Origin: an uncultured bacterium
GTDB lineage: Bacteria > Bacteroidota > Bacteroidia > Bacteroidales > Muribaculaceae
DNA: 44,573 nucleotides
NCBI GenBank assembly: GCA_905214735.1
Contig: CAJMNI010000018.1
Span: 1 to 44,573, forward strand
Reading direction: 5' to 3'
The notes below the pieces were generated by a model. That model had not been told where the DNA came from. It saw only the letters and a program-made list of their open reading frames with translations, and searched no databases. Positions 33,653-43,428 of this stretch are shown here, piece after piece. The position numbers and the translations under genes were made by a program. Position 1 is the first letter of the stretch. Each line of letters starts with the position of its first letter.

Positions 33653-36247
33653 ATGAGAAGATTTTCAAAAGGCTTGCTGCTTCTTTCCGTGGCCTTCGGC
33701 GCGGCATTGACATCGTGTAGCGATGACAATCCGTGGGAAGGTTCGGATACGGAAGGCGGCATCAGTCTCAATCTCTCCACCGACGGGCGCGTGATGCGCC
33801 AGACGCGAGCCGACGATTCGGTGAGCCCGGTGGTTCCCGACGGCAGCCAGTTTGCCGTGAAGTTACAGAAGTCAGACGGAAGCTATTCCAAATCGTGGAC
33901 CTCGACCGAGGCTTTCAACCGCGAGGATGGATTCCCGATCGGAGACTACACCCTCGAGGCCAGCTATGGCGACATTGAGAAAGAGGGCTTCGATTTCCCT
34001 TATTATACGGGATCGACCGAAGTGCACGTGGCGCCGGGAGCGGTCAGCGAAGCGAGCGTCACGGCCACTCTTGCCAACGCAATGGTCTCTATCCGCTATA
34101 CCGACGACTTTGTCAGCAACTTCCCGGCATATAGCTCGGCGGTGCAGACCGAAGGCCACGACTGGGTGATCTTCGCGCAGAACGAGACCCGTCCGGCCTA
34201 TGTGGCTCCCTCGGAAGTCAAACTGAATCTTACTCTTACGAATGAAAGCGGCGAACGTGTCACCGTGCAGCCGGCAGGCTTCACGGCCCGCGCCCGCCAT
34301 CATTATGTGGTGACCATCGGCGTGACCGGTTCTTCAGCCTCGGGCAATCTCGCCCTCGACGTCACATTCGACGAAGATGTGGTGGCCGAGACGGTCAACG
34401 TGCCTCTCGGCGACGAGCTCTGGACAGCCCCGGCTCCGGCAGTGACTGCTAAAGGCTTCACACCCGAAACTCCCGTCACCACCTTCGAGCAGGCCACCAT
34501 TTCCTCCAATCCGGAATTCAACGTCTTCGCATTCGGCGGTCTGCGCCAGGCCACGTTCACAGTGGTGTCGTCGGACTATACGCCGGTGTTCGGCCGCAGC
34601 GTCGACCTCGTTGGCTGCGATGCCCTGACGCAGTCGCAGCTCGAGTCGGCCGGAGTTGCATCGTCGTTCAGAAACGTCGACAAAATGGGTGTGCTCAACC
34701 TCAAGAAATTCATCGAGCAGCTTCCCGCCGGAAGCTATAAACTCGAACTTCAGGCCGTCGACAATCTGACCCGAACGTCGGAACCCCTTGCCATGCAGGT
34801 GACCGTCAACCCAGTGGAGATCGAGATGGAGGCTCCGGTGAAGGCCGAGTTCATGGCCACGGAGCTTTCGGTCGACGTGGTCACCAACTGCCCCGACATC
34901 AAAGACAACGTGACCTTCATGGCCCCCGACGCCAACAACCGCATGGTCAACGCTCCGGTGAAGAGCGTCACGCAGGTGAGCGGCGCATCGGGCGCACGCA
35001 CCCGCGCCGACCTCGGCTACCGCTACCGCTACGTGCTCCAGGTGGCCTCCATCCAGGATTCTTCGGTCGACGTGCAGCTTAAACTCGGCTCCAAGACCCG
35101 CGAAGTAGCCGTGCCGGTGAATATCTCCGACTTCTCGCTCGAATGCGACGCATTCGCCCGCCTCGTGAAGATCAGGGTGAACGTGAGTGGCAACGACCTC
35201 GCTACAATCGTGGAGAATCTTAAGTTCTTCAACGGTTCGACCCAGATTTCGGCCGGCAACATCAGCCGCAACGCCGAAACCGGAATCGTGACGATCAGCG
35301 GCCTGATCCCGGCCACGAAGTATTCCGGTTTCAGAGCCGTGCTCGGCAAGATTTCGAAAAACGCTCCCGAGTTTACCACCGAGGCCACGACCGACGTCTC
35401 CAACGGCGATTTCAGCGCCACAACCAAGACTATCGACATCAATCCGATCAACGCCGGAGGTTCTTATAAATATGTGGGAGTGTCTCACACCAACCGTTCG
35501 TCGATTCTCGTCTACGAGCCGACCGGCTGGGCAAGCATCAACCAGAAGACGGCTTATAGCGGTTCGGCGACTTTGAACACCTGGTTTGTCGTTCCGTCGA
35601 CTCTCGCATCCGACGGAGTGGTTGAGCTCCGCAGCGTGGCCTACGACCACAACGGTTCAATGCCTGCCGAAGACAACCACAAGGTTGATATAAGAAACAA
35701 ATACAGCCGCAACGCTCCGACATCGTTCGCCCATCGCGACGCCGGCGAGCTCTTCCTCGGAAGCTATTCCTACACGGGAACCGAGAGCCGCACCGACGGC
35801 ATCCTCTTCGGCAGCCGTCCCGGATCGCTCACATTCAAGTATAAATATGAGTCATACAACAATGAGAGCGGCGAGGCCCTGATATATGTGCTCGACGCCG
35901 AAGGAAACGTTATCGCCGGCGAATCGGTGGCCCTCCCTGCGAGGAGCGCCTATACCACTGTGACGGTGCCCCTCTCTTACAAGGACGCCGATTTCGGCAA
36001 GAAGTGCGCCAAACTGCGGATCGGCTTCCGTTCCACCCGCGGCAGCAGCGTCTCGACCAATACGCCGAGCGGCGAGGCCCTGGAGGATGTCAACACGACA
36101 GTGCCTTATGAATACCAGACCATCGGCACCAACGAATACAAGTCGCTTTCGGTGGGCTCGAAGCTCTGGATCGACAATGTGAAGCTGAACTATGACGGCG
36201 GAGCCGCCAAGGCAACTCAGCGCAAGGTAACAAAACGCAGAAGATAA
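33653..36247 (+). CDS. DUF4493 surface lipoprotein with C-terminal PCMD-like domain
   Basis: 864 aa. Lipobox LTSC puts the lipidated Cys at 22, followed by SDDN, an acidic sequence like Bacteroidetes surface-export signals. The DUF4493 domain spans about 38-270 (GISLNLSTDG, FNREDGFPIGDYTLEASYGD, FPYYTGSTEVHV, LANAMVSIRYTDDF, HDWVIFAQNETRPAYVAP, ARHHYVVTIGV). Ig-like modules follow (about 290-620). The last about 220 residues form a jelly-roll like the PCMD domain (TLNTWFVVPSTL, DGILFGSRPGSLTFKYKY, LWIDNVKLNYD). It is the first gene of an operon; the next starts 13 nt after its stop. The longer frame from 33518 is leader. Probably surface-exposed; ligand unknown. Confidence 0.85.
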   Translation: MRRFSKGLLLLSVAFGAALTSCSDDNPWEGSDTEGGISLNLSTDGRVMRQTRADDSVSPVVPDGSQFAVKLQKSDGSYSKSWTSTEAFNREDGFPIGDYTLEASYGDIEKEGFDFPYYTGSTEVHVAPGAVSEASVTATLANAMVSIRYTDDFVSNFPAYSSAVQTEGHDWVIFAQNETRPAYVAPSEVKLNLTLTNESGERVTVQPAGFTARARHHYVVTIGVTGSSASGNLALDVTFDEDVVAETVNVPLGDELWTAPAPAVTAKGFTPETPVTTFEQATISSNPEFNVFAFGGLRQATFTVVSSDYTPVFGRSVDLVGCDALTQSQLESAGVASSFRNVDKMGVLNLKKFIEQLPAGSYKLELQAVDNLTRTSEPLAMQVTVNPVEIEMEAPVKAEFMATELSVDVVTNCPDIKDNVTFMAPDANNRMVNAPVKSVTQVSGASGARTRADLGYRYRYVLQVASIQDSSVDVQLKLGSKTREVAVPVNISDFSLECDAFARLVKIRVNVSGNDLATIVENLKFFNGSTQISAGNISRNAETGIVTISGLIPATKYSGFRAVLGKISKNAPEFTTEATTDVSNGDFSATTKTIDINPINAGGSYKYVGVSHTNRSSILVYEPTGWASINQKTAYSGSATLNTWFVVPSTLASDGVVELRSVAYDHNGSMPAEDNHKVDIRNKYSRNAPTSFAHRDAGELFLGSYSYTGTESRTDGILFGSRPGSLTFKYKYESYNNESGEALIYVLDAEGNVIAGESVALPARSAYTTVTVPLSYKDADFGKKCAKLRIGFRSTRGSSVSTNTPSGEALEDVNTTVPYEYQTIGTNEYKSLSVGSKLWIDNVKLNYDGGAAKATQRKVTKRRR

Positions 36248-36260
36248 AATTCGGACAATC

Positions 36261-37523
36261 ATGAAAAAGATATATATTCTTCCTCTCCTTGCAGCCGGGA
36301 TGATCGCCACGGGTTGCTCGAAGGAGGATCCGTTCAGCGGCGGCTCGGAGAATGAAGGCCAGGTACTGAAGTCGGCGCTTGCCGTCGACATCAAGGCCGA
36401 CGAGATCGAGCGCCATCAGGCGCCGACCCGCGCCGAGTCGAACCTCGACGATTTCAATGTGGTGTTTTACAAGGATGGTCAGGCAGCTCCGGCAGCCAAA
36501 TACCGCTACGGCGACATGCCCGACGTGGTGACCCTTCCCGCAGGCACCTATACCTGCACCGCCACCTACGGCGAGAACCGCGACGCAGCGTGGGATTCAC
36601 CCTGCTATCTCGGCACGTCGGAACAGTTTGAAGTGTCCCCTTACGAGATCACAAGCTATATCAGCCCGATCGAGTGCACCCTGGAAAACGTGATGGTGTC
36701 GATTTCGTTCGACGCCGCGCTCGAGGCCGCCATGTCGGCAGATTCATACGTGGAGGTGAAAGTCGGCGACAAGACAGGACTCAACTTCACGAAGACCGAG
36801 GCCGACGCCGGCAAACCCGGCTATTTCAAGCATACGGAGGAGACTACGCTCGTGGCCACGTTCAACGGCAAGATCAACGGCACGCAGACCGTAGAGACGA
36901 AATCCTACCGTAACGTGGAGAAAGGCCACCACTATCATATCACCTTCAAGATCCACAATCATGACGGCGACGCGAGCGGCGACGCCGAGGCCGACGTGGC
37001 AGTCGACGCCACGGTGACCGTGACCGACGTGGAGCGCAACGTGGATATTGCCGAAGATGACGTGCTCGACGACAGCGAGCGTCCGAAGGAGGACGACCCG
37101 ACGAAGCCCGACGATCCTGACGAGCCCAAGGTTCCCGCCATCGTTGCCCAGGCCCCGATCAATATCGATGCCGTCAACAATGTCAGCGGTTCGTCGACTG
37201 TGGTTCTCAACATCACGAGCTATGCCGACGGCGGTGTGACCGGTTTCACATGCGATATCCAGTCGCCGACACTTACGGCGGAGGAACTGCAGCAGGTAGG
37301 CCTCGACTCCCATCTCGACCTCGTCACTCCGGGCAGTCTCGAAGGTGCCCTCAGCGGACTCGGGTTCCCGGTTAACGTGGGCGGCAGAAAGAGCATCGAG
37401 TTCAACCTCACCAGCTTCATGCCGATGCTTGCGGCCTTAGGTGCGGGCGAACACCATTTCGTGCTGAAAGTCACCGACGCCAACGGCACGACCGAGAAAA
37501 CACTTATACTTAACGTTCAATAA
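36261..37523 (+). CDS. DUF4493-type surface lipoprotein, short form
   Basis: 420 aa. Lipobox ATGC with Cys 19, then SKED, an acidic surface-export-like sequence. The DUF4493 region (about 30-260) shows LPAGTYTCTATYGENRDAAWDSPCYLGTSEQFEV and the GHHYHITFKIHNHDGD strand matching the first gene. A Pro/Asp/Glu/Lys linker (DDPTKPDDPDEPKVP) leads to one Ig-like module (about 295-420) that ends KTLILNVQ. There is no PCMD domain, so this could be a shorter subunit or chaperone-like partner of its neighbours. It sits 14 nt before the third lipoprotein gene. Confidence 0.82.
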   Translation: MKKIYILPLLAAGMIATGCSKEDPFSGGSENEGQVLKSALAVDIKADEIERHQAPTRAESNLDDFNVVFYKDGQAAPAAKYRYGDMPDVVTLPAGTYTCTATYGENRDAAWDSPCYLGTSEQFEVSPYEITSYISPIECTLENVMVSISFDAALEAAMSADSYVEVKVGDKTGLNFTKTEADAGKPGYFKHTEETTLVATFNGKINGTQTVETKSYRNVEKGHHYHITFKIHNHDGDASGDAEADVAVDATVTVTDVERNVDIAEDDVLDDSERPKEDDPTKPDDPDEPKVPAIVAQAPINIDAVNNVSGSSTVVLNITSYADGGVTGFTCDIQSPTLTAEELQQVGLDSHLDLVTPGSLEGALSGLGFPVNVGGRKSIEFNLTSFMPMLAALGAGEHHFVLKVTDANGTTEKTLILNVQ

Positions 37524-37537
37524 TTATCACGGCAGCT

Positions 37538-39805
37538 ATGAAACTTTTTAAATTGCTTACAGGCTCTGCTGTCGTGATGATGGCGGCAGCTTCATTCCAG
37601 AGTTGCTCGATGGATGAACCATTCTCCGACAAGGGGGAGGCATCGCTCACACTGACCACCGACATCCGCAGCAATGTGGTGAAGACCCGTTCGGTGGAGG
37701 GTGACGAGCTCGCCGCCCTGCGCGAGAAATGCGTGGTCTATATCGAGAACTCGAAGGGAGTGATCAGAAAATATAAAGGAATCGACAACATCCCGGCGGA
37801 GATCCGTCTGAGAGTCGGCTCGTATGTGGCCGAAGCCTGGAGCGGCGACAGCGTCTCCGCTTCGTTCGACAGCAAGTTCTATCGCGGCTATCAGGCTTTC
37901 GAGATGAACGAGGGAGCCAACTCACTTACGCTCCATTGCAACATTGCCAACGTGATCGCTTCGGTCGACGCTTCGGCTCTCGATCTCGGCCTGAAGGATC
38001 TTAAGGTGACGTTCAGCCATTCGCGCGGTTCGCTCGATTTCGACGAGACCAACATCCCGACGGCCAAGGGTTATTTCATGATGCCCAATGCCGACAAAGA
38101 CCTTTCTTATAAAGTCACTGCAACCAAAGCCGACGGCACTCCTTTCTCGAAGGAGGGAAAGATCGAGAATGTGCAGCGCGCCCATGAGTATGCCATGAGC
38201 ATATCGGCCGAAGACAAACCGATCACCGAGGGAGGCGCCCTGATCAAGATCACGATCAAGGATATTCCCGTGATCGAGGAGGAAGTGGAGATCTTCACTG
38301 CTCCTGTGGTTCGCGGCGACCAGTTCAATCTCGACGAACAGGTGGTTTCCGTCGACCGCAATTTCAAGGATACTCGCGTCTATATGCGCGGCTATTTCGG
38401 CATGAGCTCCGTGCTCATGAACTTCAGCGGCAATTTCAGCGGCATGACCTCGGGTGAGAACATTCTCAACGAGTCGGTGAGCTCGGCTCTCGCCGCCAAG
38501 GGAATCAACGTGGAGGTGACGCGCTCGAAAGATGCGGCTCCTTCGCTCGATGCCGGTGAAGTGGAGGTAGACGAGGTGTTCGTGACCTTTACCAAGGAGT
38601 TTCTCGACGGTCTGGCTGCAAGCGACGAGGAATATGCCATCACGTTCGAGGCAACCGACGGCCGCCATCAGGTAGGCAGCGGCAAGCTCCGCATAGCCAA
38701 CAGCGACGCGGCGGTAGAGCATCTCGCTCCGGTCGGCACTGCCGACGCTCCCGACAAGGCGTCGCAGCCTATGGCCATCCTGGCGCATACGGCAACTCTC
38801 GGCGGCGCTATATATAATGCCGACGAGGCCGTGAACTTCGGTATTGAGTACCGCGAGGCCGGCACGTCGGATTGGACGAAGGTTTATCCGGCCAATTCGC
38901 AGTCGATCCGCCGCCGCGCACGTGCGGCCGGTGTGGTGACCCGCGCCGGAGCCACTCCCTATTCCGTGACGATCAGCGGCCTGAAAGCAGGCACGGAGTA
39001 TGAATACCGCGCTTTCTGCGACGGTTTCGAAAGCCAGGTTGTCAACACGTTCACAACCGAGAGCCTTTACAATATCACCGACTATTCGTTTGAGGCCTGG
39101 AGCACATACTCGGCCAAGACACTGCTCGGCACTAAGACAGTCGTCTTCCCCGGAAGCGGCGACAACGGCCCGTATTACTGGGATTCCGGTAACGAGGGTG
39201 GCGCCACGGCCAACAAGACTCTGACTAACAAGAGCGAGGATATGAAACACAGCGGACAATACAGTGCCCGCCTCGCTTCCACCTCCGCTCTCGGAGTGCT
39301 GGCTGCCGGCAATATCTTCATCGGCGACTATGTGCGCACCGACGGCACCAACGGCGTGCTCTCGTTCGGCCGTGCCTACAACGGTTCTCACCCCACGGCG
39401 CTTACATTCTATATGAATTACCGCCCCGGAACGGTCAATATCGTGAAGAGCGGCAACGAGGATTATCTCGATTTCGCGAAAGGCGATCCCGACCATGGCC
39501 AGGTTTATGTAGCCCTTACCGACGAACCGATCGAAATCCGCACCAACCCCGAGAACCGGAAGCTCTTCAGCGTGGATGATCCGCATGTGGTGGCCTATGG
39601 CCAGCTCACGTGGAAGGAGAATGTCGGTGCCGACGGCCAGATGGTGAAGATTGAAATTCCGATCGAATATAAGGAGAACGCCAAGACAATCCAGCCCAAA
39701 TATCTCGTGGTGGTGGCTTCGGCCTCGAAGTTTGGAGATTACTTCTCCGGAAGCGACGCGACGGTGATGTATCTTGATGATTTTGAACTCGTTTATGAGA
39801 AATAA
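37538..39805 (+). CDS. DUF4493-type surface lipoprotein with PCMD domain
   Basis: 755 aa. Lipobox FQSC with Cys 23, followed by SMDEP. The DUF4493-like region (about 33-240) has LRVGSYVAEAWSGDSVSASFDSKFYRG and FDETNIPTAKGYF. Ig-like and Fn3-like modules follow, including ISGLKAGTEYEYRAF. The C-terminal PCMD domain (about 505-755) has FEAWSTY, YYWDSGNEGG, GDYVRTDGTNGVLSFGR, EIRTNPENRKLF, VVAYGQLTW and ASKFGDYFSGSDATVMYLDDFEL. The same blocks recur in the product of 41813, so these are paralogous modules. The following barrel gene starts inside its last codons. Confidence 0.85.
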   Translation: MKLFKLLTGSAVVMMAAASFQSCSMDEPFSDKGEASLTLTTDIRSNVVKTRSVEGDELAALREKCVVYIENSKGVIRKYKGIDNIPAEIRLRVGSYVAEAWSGDSVSASFDSKFYRGYQAFEMNEGANSLTLHCNIANVIASVDASALDLGLKDLKVTFSHSRGSLDFDETNIPTAKGYFMMPNADKDLSYKVTATKADGTPFSKEGKIENVQRAHEYAMSISAEDKPITEGGALIKITIKDIPVIEEEVEIFTAPVVRGDQFNLDEQVVSVDRNFKDTRVYMRGYFGMSSVLMNFSGNFSGMTSGENILNESVSSALAAKGINVEVTRSKDAAPSLDAGEVEVDEVFVTFTKEFLDGLAASDEEYAITFEATDGRHQVGSGKLRIANSDAAVEHLAPVGTADAPDKASQPMAILAHTATLGGAIYNADEAVNFGIEYREAGTSDWTKVYPANSQSIRRRARAAGVVTRAGATPYSVTISGLKAGTEYEYRAFCDGFESQVVNTFTTESLYNITDYSFEAWSTYSAKTLLGTKTVVFPGSGDNGPYYWDSGNEGGATANKTLTNKSEDMKHSGQYSARLASTSALGVLAAGNIFIGDYVRTDGTNGVLSFGRAYNGSHPTALTFYMNYRPGTVNIVKSGNEDYLDFAKGDPDHGQVYVALTDEPIEIRTNPENRKLFSVDDPHVVAYGQLTWKENVGADGQMVKIEIPIEYKENAKTIQPKYLVVVASASKFGDYFSGSDATVMYLDDFELVYEK

Positions 39806-40724
39806 CAGATTGCAAAAATATCTGATTGCATTAATATTGGCTCCGGGCGCACTATGCGGCCGGAGTCAAACTGCATATTGTTCGGCCCCTCCGGAGAGTG
39901 TCGGAATTTCGGCTGCGGCGATTGCTACCGATGCTGAAACGGCGATTGCCGCCGACTCTGTCGCGACTTTCGCCGAGGCCCCGGCCCCGCTCAGGCAAGA
40001 CACGCTGCATATAACTCCGCAGATGATCGATTCGATGCGGAACGCCCGGGAGGTGCTTCCTTTCGAACGCAAGATTGAGCAGAACGTGTTCGTTCCGAAA
40101 GGGCAGTGGATCACCGGCGTCTCCATTTCGTACACTCAGTCCAACCAGAACGATTACCAGTTTCTGATTTTTCAGGGAATTTCGGGCGACACCTATTCTT
40201 TCCGGGTGAGCCCGATGCTGATGTATGCGTTCAAGAACGATATGGCGGCTGGCGCGAAGTTTTCTTACACCCGTTCGCTGACGAAGCTGGAGAAAGCCGA
40301 CGTGGTGCTCGATTCGGAAACGGAGTATAATCTGGAAAACCTCTATTCCCTTTCCCACAACTATTACGCCACGCTTCTTTTCCGCAACTATTTCTCGCTT
40401 GGCCACAGCCATCGTTTCGGCTTCTTCAATGAAGTGCAGCTGGAGCTGGGCGGCGGACAGTCGAAGCTTACGAAGGGACGGGGCGAGTCGATCTCGGGTA
40501 ACTATGAACGCAATTTCAACCTGAGCGTTGGTATCGTGCCGGGACTGATCATGTTTCTAAGCAATTATTCGGCAATCGAGGTCAACATCGGCGTGCTCGG
40601 TTTCAACTATCGCACCACAAAGACTATTTCAGACCGGATTTATGTGGCGCGCCGCCACCATAAGTCGGCCAATTTCAAGATTAACCTGTTCTCGATCACG
40701 TTCGGGGCAACTTTCTATATATGA
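39795..40724 (+). CDS. Outer membrane beta-barrel protein 1 of the lipoprotein operon
   Basis: 309 aa from the ATG at 39795, which overlaps the preceding stop by 11 nt. A signal peptide covers the N-terminus (about 1-24). After a Ser/Ala/Pro-rich linker and MIDSMRNAREVLPFERKIEQ, the block VFVPKGQWITGVSISYTQSN starts the barrel, and alternating amphipathic strands run to the C-terminus SITFGATFYI with aromatic end. VPKGQW is shared with the next gene (IPKGQW). Outer-membrane location is inferred from this pattern; pore or assembly role unknown. An upstream ATG at 39777 is possible. Confidence 0.75.
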   Translation: MRNNRLQKYLIALILAPGALCGRSQTAYCSAPPESVGISAAAIATDAETAIAADSVATFAEAPAPLRQDTLHITPQMIDSMRNAREVLPFERKIEQNVFVPKGQWITGVSISYTQSNQNDYQFLIFQGISGDTYSFRVSPMLMYAFKNDMAAGAKFSYTRSLTKLEKADVVLDSETEYNLENLYSLSHNYYATLLFRNYFSLGHSHRFGFFNEVQLELGGGQSKLTKGRGESISGNYERNFNLSVGIVPGLIMFLSNYSAIEVNIGVLGFNYRTTKTISDRIYVARRHHKSANFKINLFSITFGATFYI

Positions 40725-41803
40725 TGATGAGAAATCTGAAACTTCTTATATTGCCTATAGTTGCCCTGCTCATGATGCCGTTCGGAAGCCATGCTGCCGA
40801 TACGTCCGGGCCCGATCCGGCAGGCGACATTAAGCATATTCGCGTCAGCTCGGGGCGTCTTCCTTCCGACAGCGTAGCGGGAAAGCAAGGCAAACCGGAA
40901 AAGAAAAAGGAGAAATGGGGGCACCGGCGTTTCGACCAAAAGAACCCGCAACATCCGGATTCGGTGAAGCCGGGTGCATATATATATGTGCCTGATTCGC
41001 TGAAAAACGATGTGCTTCAGCTTCTGAGAGGGCATTCGAGAGTGGTCGACGACGAGGAGAACCTCGACCTGGAGGAGCGCGTGATCAACAAGGGCGACAC
41101 TATTCCGGTGGTGCTCAAAGACCGCAATTTCGGCCGGTTCGACCGCGGACTCGTCAACCTGCTCTATATTCCGAAAGGGCAGTGGACGTTCGGACTCACG
41201 GCTTCCTATGGCGAGATCGACACGAAAGATCTTGAGATATTCGACCTTCTGAGCGATGTCAATATCAATGCCTACGCCTTCTCGATCAAGCCTTATATGG
41301 CCTATTTCATCCGCAATAATCTCTCTATCGGTTTGAGATTAGGCTATTATAATGCTCGCGGAAACCTCGATTCATTCAAGGTGGATATCGACGACGACAT
41401 GAATTTCAATCTGAACGACATCATGTATCGCGCGGAAAAATATACCGCCGCCGCCACGCTCAACCAGTATATCGGCTTGACGCGCCACGGACGTTTCGGC
41501 ATATACAATGAAGTGGAGCTCGGCTTCACTTCGGGCAACAGCGAGTTCCGTCGTCCCTACAACGGCGAACCGCGCACCACCTACACCACCATGATGGAGG
41601 CGAGCCTCAATTTCTCGCCGGGCGTGCAGGTGTTTATCATGAAGAATGTGTCGTTTCATATCTCTTTCGGCGTGTTCGGCTTCTATCTGCGCAATGAGAA
41701 GCAGCGCGAAAACGACGAGGAGACCGGCAACCGATTTACGTCGGGCGCCAATTTCCGCTTTAATATCTTCAACATTAATTTCGGACTCGGAATCCATATC
41801 TGA
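40721..41803 (+). CDS. Outer membrane beta-barrel protein 2 of the lipoprotein operon
   Basis: 360 aa (start triplicated, ATGATGATG; the first overlaps the previous stop as ATGA). A signal peptide ends near FGSHA (about 25). A basic linker (KQGKPEKKKEKWGHRRF) and a periplasmic segment with IYVPDSLKNDVLQLLRG precede the barrel, which starts LLYIPKGQWTFGLTASYGE and ends NIFNINFGLGIHI. It parallels the neighbour at 39795 in layout and length, so the two likely arose by duplication and may form paired channels. Translational coupling indicates equimolar synthesis. Confidence 0.75.
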   Translation: MMMRNLKLLILPIVALLMMPFGSHAADTSGPDPAGDIKHIRVSSGRLPSDSVAGKQGKPEKKKEKWGHRRFDQKNPQHPDSVKPGAYIYVPDSLKNDVLQLLRGHSRVVDDEENLDLEERVINKGDTIPVVLKDRNFGRFDRGLVNLLYIPKGQWTFGLTASYGEIDTKDLEIFDLLSDVNINAYAFSIKPYMAYFIRNNLSIGLRLGYYNARGNLDSFKVDIDDDMNFNLNDIMYRAEKYTAAATLNQYIGLTRHGRFGIYNEVELGFTSGNSEFRRPYNGEPRTTYTTMMEASLNFSPGVQVFIMKNVSFHISFGVFGFYLRNEKQRENDEETGNRFTSGANFRFNIFNINFGLGIHI

Positions 41804-41812
41804 CCCATCGCT

Positions 41813-43396
41813 ATGAAAAAGCTTCGCGGCTTATCGATCATATCTCTTCTGTTTGCAGGCGTTTCGGCCCTATTGCCGGGATGCATCAAAAACGACATCC
41901 CTTATCCGCAGCTCGTGCAGAGCATCCGCGGGATTGAGGCCGAGGGGGAGTCGCAGTCGGCTTATATCGACTCCATCTCCTATGAGGTGAATGTTTATCT
42001 CGATGAAACCACCGATATAGAGAATGTGAAGTTCATCAAATATGAGATCACCCCCGGTGCAGTCTCGACCCCGAATCTTCTTGAGGGGAGCTACGATCTC
42101 TCGTCGCCCCTCTTCGTGACGCTCAGCCGCTATCAGGATTACACCTGGGAAATCAAGGCAGTGCAGAATATCGAGCGCTATTTCCAGGTGGAGGGGGAAG
42201 TGGGCGAAAGCGTGATTGACCCGGCCGGCCACCGCGTGATCGTGAATATGCCTGAGGGCACAGATCTTTCCAATCTGACTCTCCAGCGCATAAAGCTCGG
42301 GCCGGAAGGAATCACTACTATGTCGCCGGAAATCGCTCCGGGAAAACTCGATCTCTCTTATCCCTTGCGGGTGGAGGTGACATGTCACGGACGCACGGAG
42401 ATCTGGACAATATATGCGGAGTATACGGAGGCAATCGTCACCACGACCCGCATCGACGCCTGGTCGAAGGTGATCTGGGCTTACGCCGACGGTCCGGCCG
42501 ATGTCAAGAACGGTTTCCAGTATCGCGCTTCCTCAAGCCAGGAATGGATTGATGTGCCCGAAAGCTATGTCACCCAGACCCAGGGTGCGGTCTATTGCTA
42601 CATTCCGCATCTCGAACCCCTCACGGAATATTGCGTGCGTTCGGTTTCGGGCACTAATATCGGTAATGAAATCAAGGTGACCACAGATGCCACCGCCGAT
42701 ATCCCCGACGGTGATTTCGAGCAATGGTGGTATAAGGATAATAAGCTCTGGTGTCCCTGGAGCGAAGGCGGTACGAGCTTCTGGGATACGGGCAACCAGG
42801 GATCGACCACGCTCGGCCAGAACCTAACCGTACCTACCGACCACACTCCGACCGGCTCGGGACGAGCGGCGCAGTGCAGCACGAAGTTCGTGGGAATCGC
42901 CGGAATCGGCAAACTCGGCTCGGGATCTATTTTCACCGGAACATACGTGCGCACCGACGGAACCAACGGCGTGCTCGCCTTCGGACGGCTGTGGAAGCTG
43001 CGGCCCACCCGGCTGAAAGGTTATTATCAATACACGAGTGCGAAGATCGATTACGCCTCTACCGAATTCAAGTCTCTGATCGGACAGCCGGATACATGCC
43101 ACATCTATGTGGCGCTGACCGACTGGACCGCACCGTGGGAAATCCGCACTAACCCGCGCAATCGCCAGCTCTTCAATAAAAATGCAAGCTATGTGATCGC
43201 TTACGGAGAGTTGCAGTTCTCGGGCGCGATGAACGCATATAAGGATTTCTCAATCGATCTTCATTATAATTCCACCGAAAGGGTGCCGACCTATCTTCAG
43301 ATCACATGCTCGGCATCTAAATATGGCGACTATTTCACCGGCGGTAACGGTTCGGTGCTCTATGTCGACCAGTTGTCGTTCGACTGGGATTTTTAG
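41813..43396 (+). CDS. PCMD domain lipoprotein
   Basis: 527 aa. Lipobox LPGC, lipidated Cys 24, followed by IKND. Two tandem Ig-like repeats (about 50-210: EVNVYLDETTDIENVKFIKYEI and VIVNMPEGTDLSNLTLQRIKL) and an Fn3-like segment lead to the C-terminal PCMD jelly-roll (about 295-527) with DGDFEQWW, WDTGNQGSTT, GTYVRTDGTNGVLAFGR, EIRTNPRNRQLF, VIAYGELQF and ASKYGDYFTGGNGSVLYVDQL. These match the third lipoprotein (37538) block by block. PCMD has been annotated as a putative carbohydrate metabolism or binding domain; no enzymatic residues are evident. It starts 9 nt after the second barrel gene. Confidence 0.87.
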   Translation: MKKLRGLSIISLLFAGVSALLPGCIKNDIPYPQLVQSIRGIEAEGESQSAYIDSISYEVNVYLDETTDIENVKFIKYEITPGAVSTPNLLEGSYDLSSPLFVTLSRYQDYTWEIKAVQNIERYFQVEGEVGESVIDPAGHRVIVNMPEGTDLSNLTLQRIKLGPEGITTMSPEIAPGKLDLSYPLRVEVTCHGRTEIWTIYAEYTEAIVTTTRIDAWSKVIWAYADGPADVKNGFQYRASSSQEWIDVPESYVTQTQGAVYCYIPHLEPLTEYCVRSVSGTNIGNEIKVTTDATADIPDGDFEQWWYKDNKLWCPWSEGGTSFWDTGNQGSTTLGQNLTVPTDHTPTGSGRAAQCSTKFVGIAGIGKLGSGSIFTGTYVRTDGTNGVLAFGRLWKLRPTRLKGYYQYTSAKIDYASTEFKSLIGQPDTCHIYVALTDWTAPWEIRTNPRNRQLFNKNASYVIAYGELQFSGAMNAYKDFSIDLHYNSTERVPTYLQITCSASKYGDYFTGGNGSVLYVDQLSFDWDF

Positions 43397-43428
43397 CAGG
43401 CATTCCAATACGCATAAATCTTGACAGA

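Noticed and set aside
37922..39586. 554-codon open frame antisense to the third lipoprotein
   Set aside because: The plus-strand lipoprotein has a lipobox, conserved domains and operon context; the antisense frame has no recognisable features.
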